Shown piece by piece: positions 14,213 through 17,879 of a DNA stretch of 17,879 nucleotides. The stretch comes from Eubacteriales Family XIII. Incertae Sedis bacterium (GTDB lineage: Bacteria > Bacillota > Clostridia > Peptostreptococcales > Anaerovoracaceae): positions 1 through 17,879 of the forward strand of contig JAISZM010000067.1 in NCBI GenBank assembly GCA_031269205.1, written 5' to 3'. Made by a program: the position numbers and the translations under genes. Positions within the stretch are counted from its first letter, which is position 1. Every line of letters begins with the position of its first letter. The notes below the pieces were generated by a model that was not told where the DNA came from, ran no database searches, and worked only from the letters and a program-made list of their open reading frames with translations.

Positions 14213-14794
14213 CTATCCCAACACTCCTTTCGACGAGAGCACGCCTCTTCCCTCTCGCGCGGTCGCGTTTTTCAACGCGTGAGCGAGCGCTTTGAATACG
14301 GCCTCTGCCTTGTGGTGATCGTTCACGCCGTACATAACGCGCGCGTGCAACGTCATCTCCGCGTTGAAGGCGAACGCCCGCAGGAATTCGACGATGAGCT
14401 GTGGGTCGAGACCGCCGATAGGCTCGTCCCGGAAATCCGCGTCGAAAACCAGATAGGCGCGGCCTCCGAGATCGAGGCTCGCCGTGGCGAGCGTCTCGTC
14501 CATCGGGAGCGTAAAGTACCCGTACCTCGCGATGCCGGCCTTGTCGCCGAGCGCTTCCGCGAGCGCCTGACCGAGCGCTATGCCGACGTCCTCGACGGTG
14601 TGATGCCCGTCGACCTCGAGATCGCCCTCCGCGCGCAGCTTCAGATTCCACCCTGCGTGGACGGCGAGCGCTGTCAGCATGTGGTCGAAGAAACCTATAC
14701 CGGTATCGATGTCGGCGCCGCCGGCGCCGTACACGTCGAGTTCGACGCTGATATCGGTCTCCTTCGTCTTTCGTTCAATCTTCGATTCGCTCAT
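14213..14794 (-). CDS. hisB: imidazoleglycerol-phosphate dehydratase HisB
   Basis: Dehydrates imidazole-glycerol phosphate to imidazole-acetol phosphate. At 193 residues it is the monofunctional form, without the N-terminal histidinol-phosphatase domain found in enterobacteria. The manganese-binding histidine motifs are present: GFFDHMLTALAVHAGW, VDGHHTVEDVGIALG and NDHHKAEAVFKALAHAL. ATG 14794 has a strong GAGGTGA site 4-7 nt upstream. The phosphatase step must come from a gene outside this window. Confidence 0.97.
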   Translation of the reverse strand: MSESKIERKTKETDISVELDVYGAGGADIDTGIGFFDHMLTALAVHAGWNLKLRAEGDLEVDGHHTVEDVGIALGQALAEALGDKAGIARYGYFTLPMDETLATASLDLGGRAYLVFDADFRDEPIGGLDPQLIVEFLRAFAFNAEMTLHARVMYGVNDHHKAEAVFKALAHALKNATAREGRGVLSSKGVLG

Positions 14795-14797
14795 TCG

Positions 14798-14938
14798 TCA
14801 CCTCTTTCCCGGCGCCGCGTCCGGTTCAAACAGCTCAGGGTAATAGTTATTGCTCCGCGCACACGCCTCCGCCGCCCCTCCCAACTCGGCGCGCTCTCTC
14901 TTGTGGAAAAGATATATACAGCGCCTGTTCACCGGCAT
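14798..14938 (-). CDS. 46-codon frame exactly filling the hisD-hisB gap
   Basis: ATG 14938 directly follows the hisD stop (TGAATG), with AAGAGG 9 nt upstream inside hisD, and the frame ends 3 bp before the hisB ATG. It reads MPVNRRCIYLFHKRERAE, then an Ala/Gly-rich stretch, then NNYYPELFEPD. I do not recognise it. Its exact fit, ribosome-binding site and lack of other use of the gap make it the best of the operon's micro-frames. It may be a small unannotated protein or a remnant of a gene such as hisC, which often sits between hisD and hisB in Firmicutes; no HisC motif is visible. Confidence 0.4.
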   Translation of the reverse strand: MPVNRRCIYLFHKRERAELGGAAEACARSNNYYPELFEPDAAPGKR

Positions 14939-16258
<1,320 letters not shown>

Positions 16259-16270
16259 CTGCGCCTCATT

Positions 16271-17879
16271 TCATATCACGGTGGCGAGCCGCGACGCGAA
16301 CCCGTCCACCTCATCCTTTTTCAGTTTCATGCTCGTCACGTTCACGATCAACCGCGCTGAGATATCGCGGATGTTCTCGACCACCGCGAGACCGTTCTCC
16401 TCGAGCGTCGCGCCCGTCTCGACGATATCGACTATCGCGTCAGCGAGCCTCAGCAGGGGCGCTATCTCGACGGAGCCTTCGATCTTGATGATCTCCACAT
16501 CCATGCCCTTGCTCTCAAAGTAGCGCTCCGCAAAATTCGGATATTTCGTCGCGATGGTCTTCGGGAAACGCTGATCGCCTCTGTGTCGCTCGTATTCACC
16601 GCCGGTTTGGCTCGTGTCTTCCATGGGCGTTTCCTTCGCCCCATAGCCTCCGAACAGGTCGGCGCCCTTCGGCGCCGCGAGCGCGAATCTGCATATGCCT
16701 ATACCGAGATCCATTATCTCGTAATAGGTTCCGCCCTGCTCGACTATCGTGTCCTTGCCGACGATGCCGATATCGCAGACGCCGTGCTCCACATAGGTTA
16801 TCACGTCGGGCGCTTTCGCGAGAAAGAATTCCATGCCCGCGCCGGGTATGTCGACGAGGAGCTTTCGTCCCTTGTCCCTCAGCGGGGAGCAGTCGTAACC
16901 CGCCTGCTCCATGAGTTTCATAAAACTGCGCTCGAGTCGCCCCTTCGTGACGGCGACGCGCAGTCTGCGCGCGCGGCCACCGTTCGCGGAACCGCCGCGT
17001 GCGGCGGTCTCTTTCGCGTCTCCGCCTTTCGCGTCGTCGTCTTTCGCGTCTCCGCCTTTCGCGTCTCCGTCCACGAGGCCGCCGTTTGAGCGCAGCGCGG
17101 AGGCGGTCAGCGTGTCTATGTCCAGACCGAAGCCCGTCGCGGGCAGATTATCGCCGAAGTCCGCGAGCAGATCGTCGTATCTGCCGCCCGACAGCACGGC
17201 GCCGCTCGTATCCTCGGTATATCCTTTGAACACGAGCGAGCTGTAATACTCCGCCTGATTCACAAGGCCGAGGTCTATCATGACGTGACCGTCACCGCCC
17301 TCGGGCGCCAGCTCGGCAAAGAGCCGTTCGAGGTACGCGAGCATACCCGTGAGTTTTTCGTCGTACCCCTCCATGAGTTCCGACGCCTCGGCGAGCGCTT
17401 CCTTCCCGCCGAACAGGCGCGGCAGTCTGCGGAGTATCTCTATCGCCCCGACGCCGGAACCGCCGCCCGAAAACGCGCCGTCTCCGGGATCGCCGCCCGC
17501 GCCGCTACCGTCCGACCCCGCACGTGGAATGTTCCCGCGCGCGCCGGCCGCGCGATCCAGAGCGTCGTCGAGCGCCGCGTAATTCTTCGCGGCGATGTAC
17601 CGGTGTATGAGCGTCTTGTCCTCAGGCGACGCGTCGACGCCGTCTATCAGCAGATTGAATATCCCGACGTGTCCGATCTCGATCCTGCAAGGCGACGCGG
17701 CCGCGGCGTCGAGCGACCTCACGGCGAGTGAAAGCACGTCGATATCCGAGTCGAAGCCCGACGCGCCGATCAGCTCCACCCCCATCTGCATCACCTCGGC
17801 GCTCCTGCCTCTGAGCTCCTGCTGCCGCCTGAACACCTGCTGGGCGTAGCTCAGCTTCACGGGGAGCGGCGCGCCCCTC
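16271..17879 (-). CDS. hisZG: fused HisZ-HisG: ATP phosphoribosyltransferase (partial, 5' end beyond window)
   Basis: First step of histidine synthesis: joins PRPP and ATP to phosphoribosyl-ATP. One unbroken frame carries both subunits. The HisZ part, a HisRS-like regulatory domain, runs to about residue 255 counted from the GTG at 17860 and includes LSYAQQVFRRQQ, MQMGVELIG and SGGRYDDLLADFG. A charged linker of DAKGG repeats follows (256-298). Short-form HisG then runs from LRVAVTKGRLERSF to the end, with DIGIVGKDTI and the PRPP loop DAIVDIVETGATLEENG. The GTG at 17860 is not the start: the frame is open to the window edge and PLPVKLSYAQQVFR is mid-HisZ. HisZ and HisG are usually separate proteins in a hetero-octamer. 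HisZ has a Gly-rich insert near 103-138, and HisG one near 400-432. Confidence 0.93.
   Translation of the reverse strand, partial: RGAPLPVKLSYAQQVFRRQQELRGRSAEVMQMGVELIGASGFDSDIDVLSLAVRSLDAAAASPCRIEIGHVGIFNLLIDGVDASPEDKTLIHRYIAAKNYAALDDALDRAAGARGNIPRAGSDGSGAGGDPGDGAFSGGGSGVGAIEILRRLPRLFGGKEALAEASELMEGYDEKLTGMLAYLERLFAELAPEGGDGHVMIDLGLVNQAEYYSSLVFKGYTEDTSGAVLSGGRYDDLLADFGDNLPATGFGLDIDTLTASALRSNGGLVDGDAKGGDAKDDDAKGGDAKETAARGGSANGGRARRLRVAVTKGRLERSFMKLMEQAGYDCSPLRDKGRKLLVDIPGAGMEFFLAKAPDVITYVEHGVCDIGIVGKDTIVEQGGTYYEIMDLGIGICRFALAAPKGADLFGGYGAKETPMEDTSQTGGEYERHRGDQRFPKTIATKYPNFAERYFESKGMDVEIIKIEGSVEIAPLLRLADAIVDIVETGATLEENGLAVVENIRDISARLIVNVTSMKLKKDEVDGFASRLATVI
17012..17071. repeat. four 15-bp tandem repeats in the HisZ-HisG linker
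   Basis: Four units of the form TTTCGCGTCTCCGCC (the second reads GTCGTC in place of TCTCCGCC's second half) encode alternating GGDAK and DDDAK. They form a hydrophilic linker between the two domains and may vary in number between strains. Confidence 0.9.

Noticed and set aside
14124..14651. N-terminal extension of HisH into hisB
   Set aside because: The extension overlaps hisB in another frame and is Arg/Gly-rich; GTG 14123 has an ideal ribosome-binding site and gives the normal length.

Overview
The window looks like a chromosomal segment of a GC-rich (roughly high-50s % GC by eye) Gram-positive, Clostridia-like bacterium. This is an inference from family content: a HisZ-type histidine regulatory subunit, a UPF0182 membrane protein, a DUF4491 protein, a zinc-ribbon membrane protein, a sigma-54 C-terminal fragment and a class III signal peptidase-type pilin. 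Almost all large genes lie on the minus strand. The species cannot be named from the sequence.

Left part (1-8.4 kb, minus strand). From promoter-proximal to distal: a large zinc-ribbon/Pro-Ala-rich/single-TM protein (5732-8371), overlapping a seven-TM UPF0182 protein (2707-5748), then seryl-tRNA synthetase (1420-2697) 9 bp later. These look like one operon. Downstream is a type IV pilin-like gene (491-1147) with its own strong promoter. Between that promoter and the pilin lies an 11-nt G tract inside a well-positioned upstream reading frame. Losing one G, or gaining two, would fuse that frame to the pilin, so this is a candidate phase-variation switch. At the left edge is an orphan fragment of the RpoN C-terminus.

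Middle (8.4-11 kb). A small accessory region is flanked by two tRNA genes: tRNA-Lys(CTT) on + and tRNA-Ala(CGC) on -, each with a promoter and a terminator. Between them are a RelB/DinJ-YoeB toxin-antitoxin pair with a perfect consensus promoter and an apparently truncated small gene. To the right on + are two small membrane protein genes (one DUF4491), with a 23-codon remnant resembling the start of a macrodomain protein between them.

Right part (11-17.9 kb, minus strand). A histidine biosynthesis operon reads hisZ-hisG (fused), hisD, hisB, hisH, hisA, hisF, hisI, hisE. Together these cover PRPP + ATP to imidazole-glycerol phosphate and on to imidazole-acetol phosphate, plus the last two oxidations by HisD. 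hisC and a histidinol-phosphate phosphatase are not in the window. Unusual points are the HisZ-HisG fusion through a 15-bp tandem-repeat linker, two tandem duplications exactly at gene boundaries (the hisH stop region and the hisE ribosome-binding/start region), and tiny open frames that fill the intergenic gaps of the operon almost exactly.
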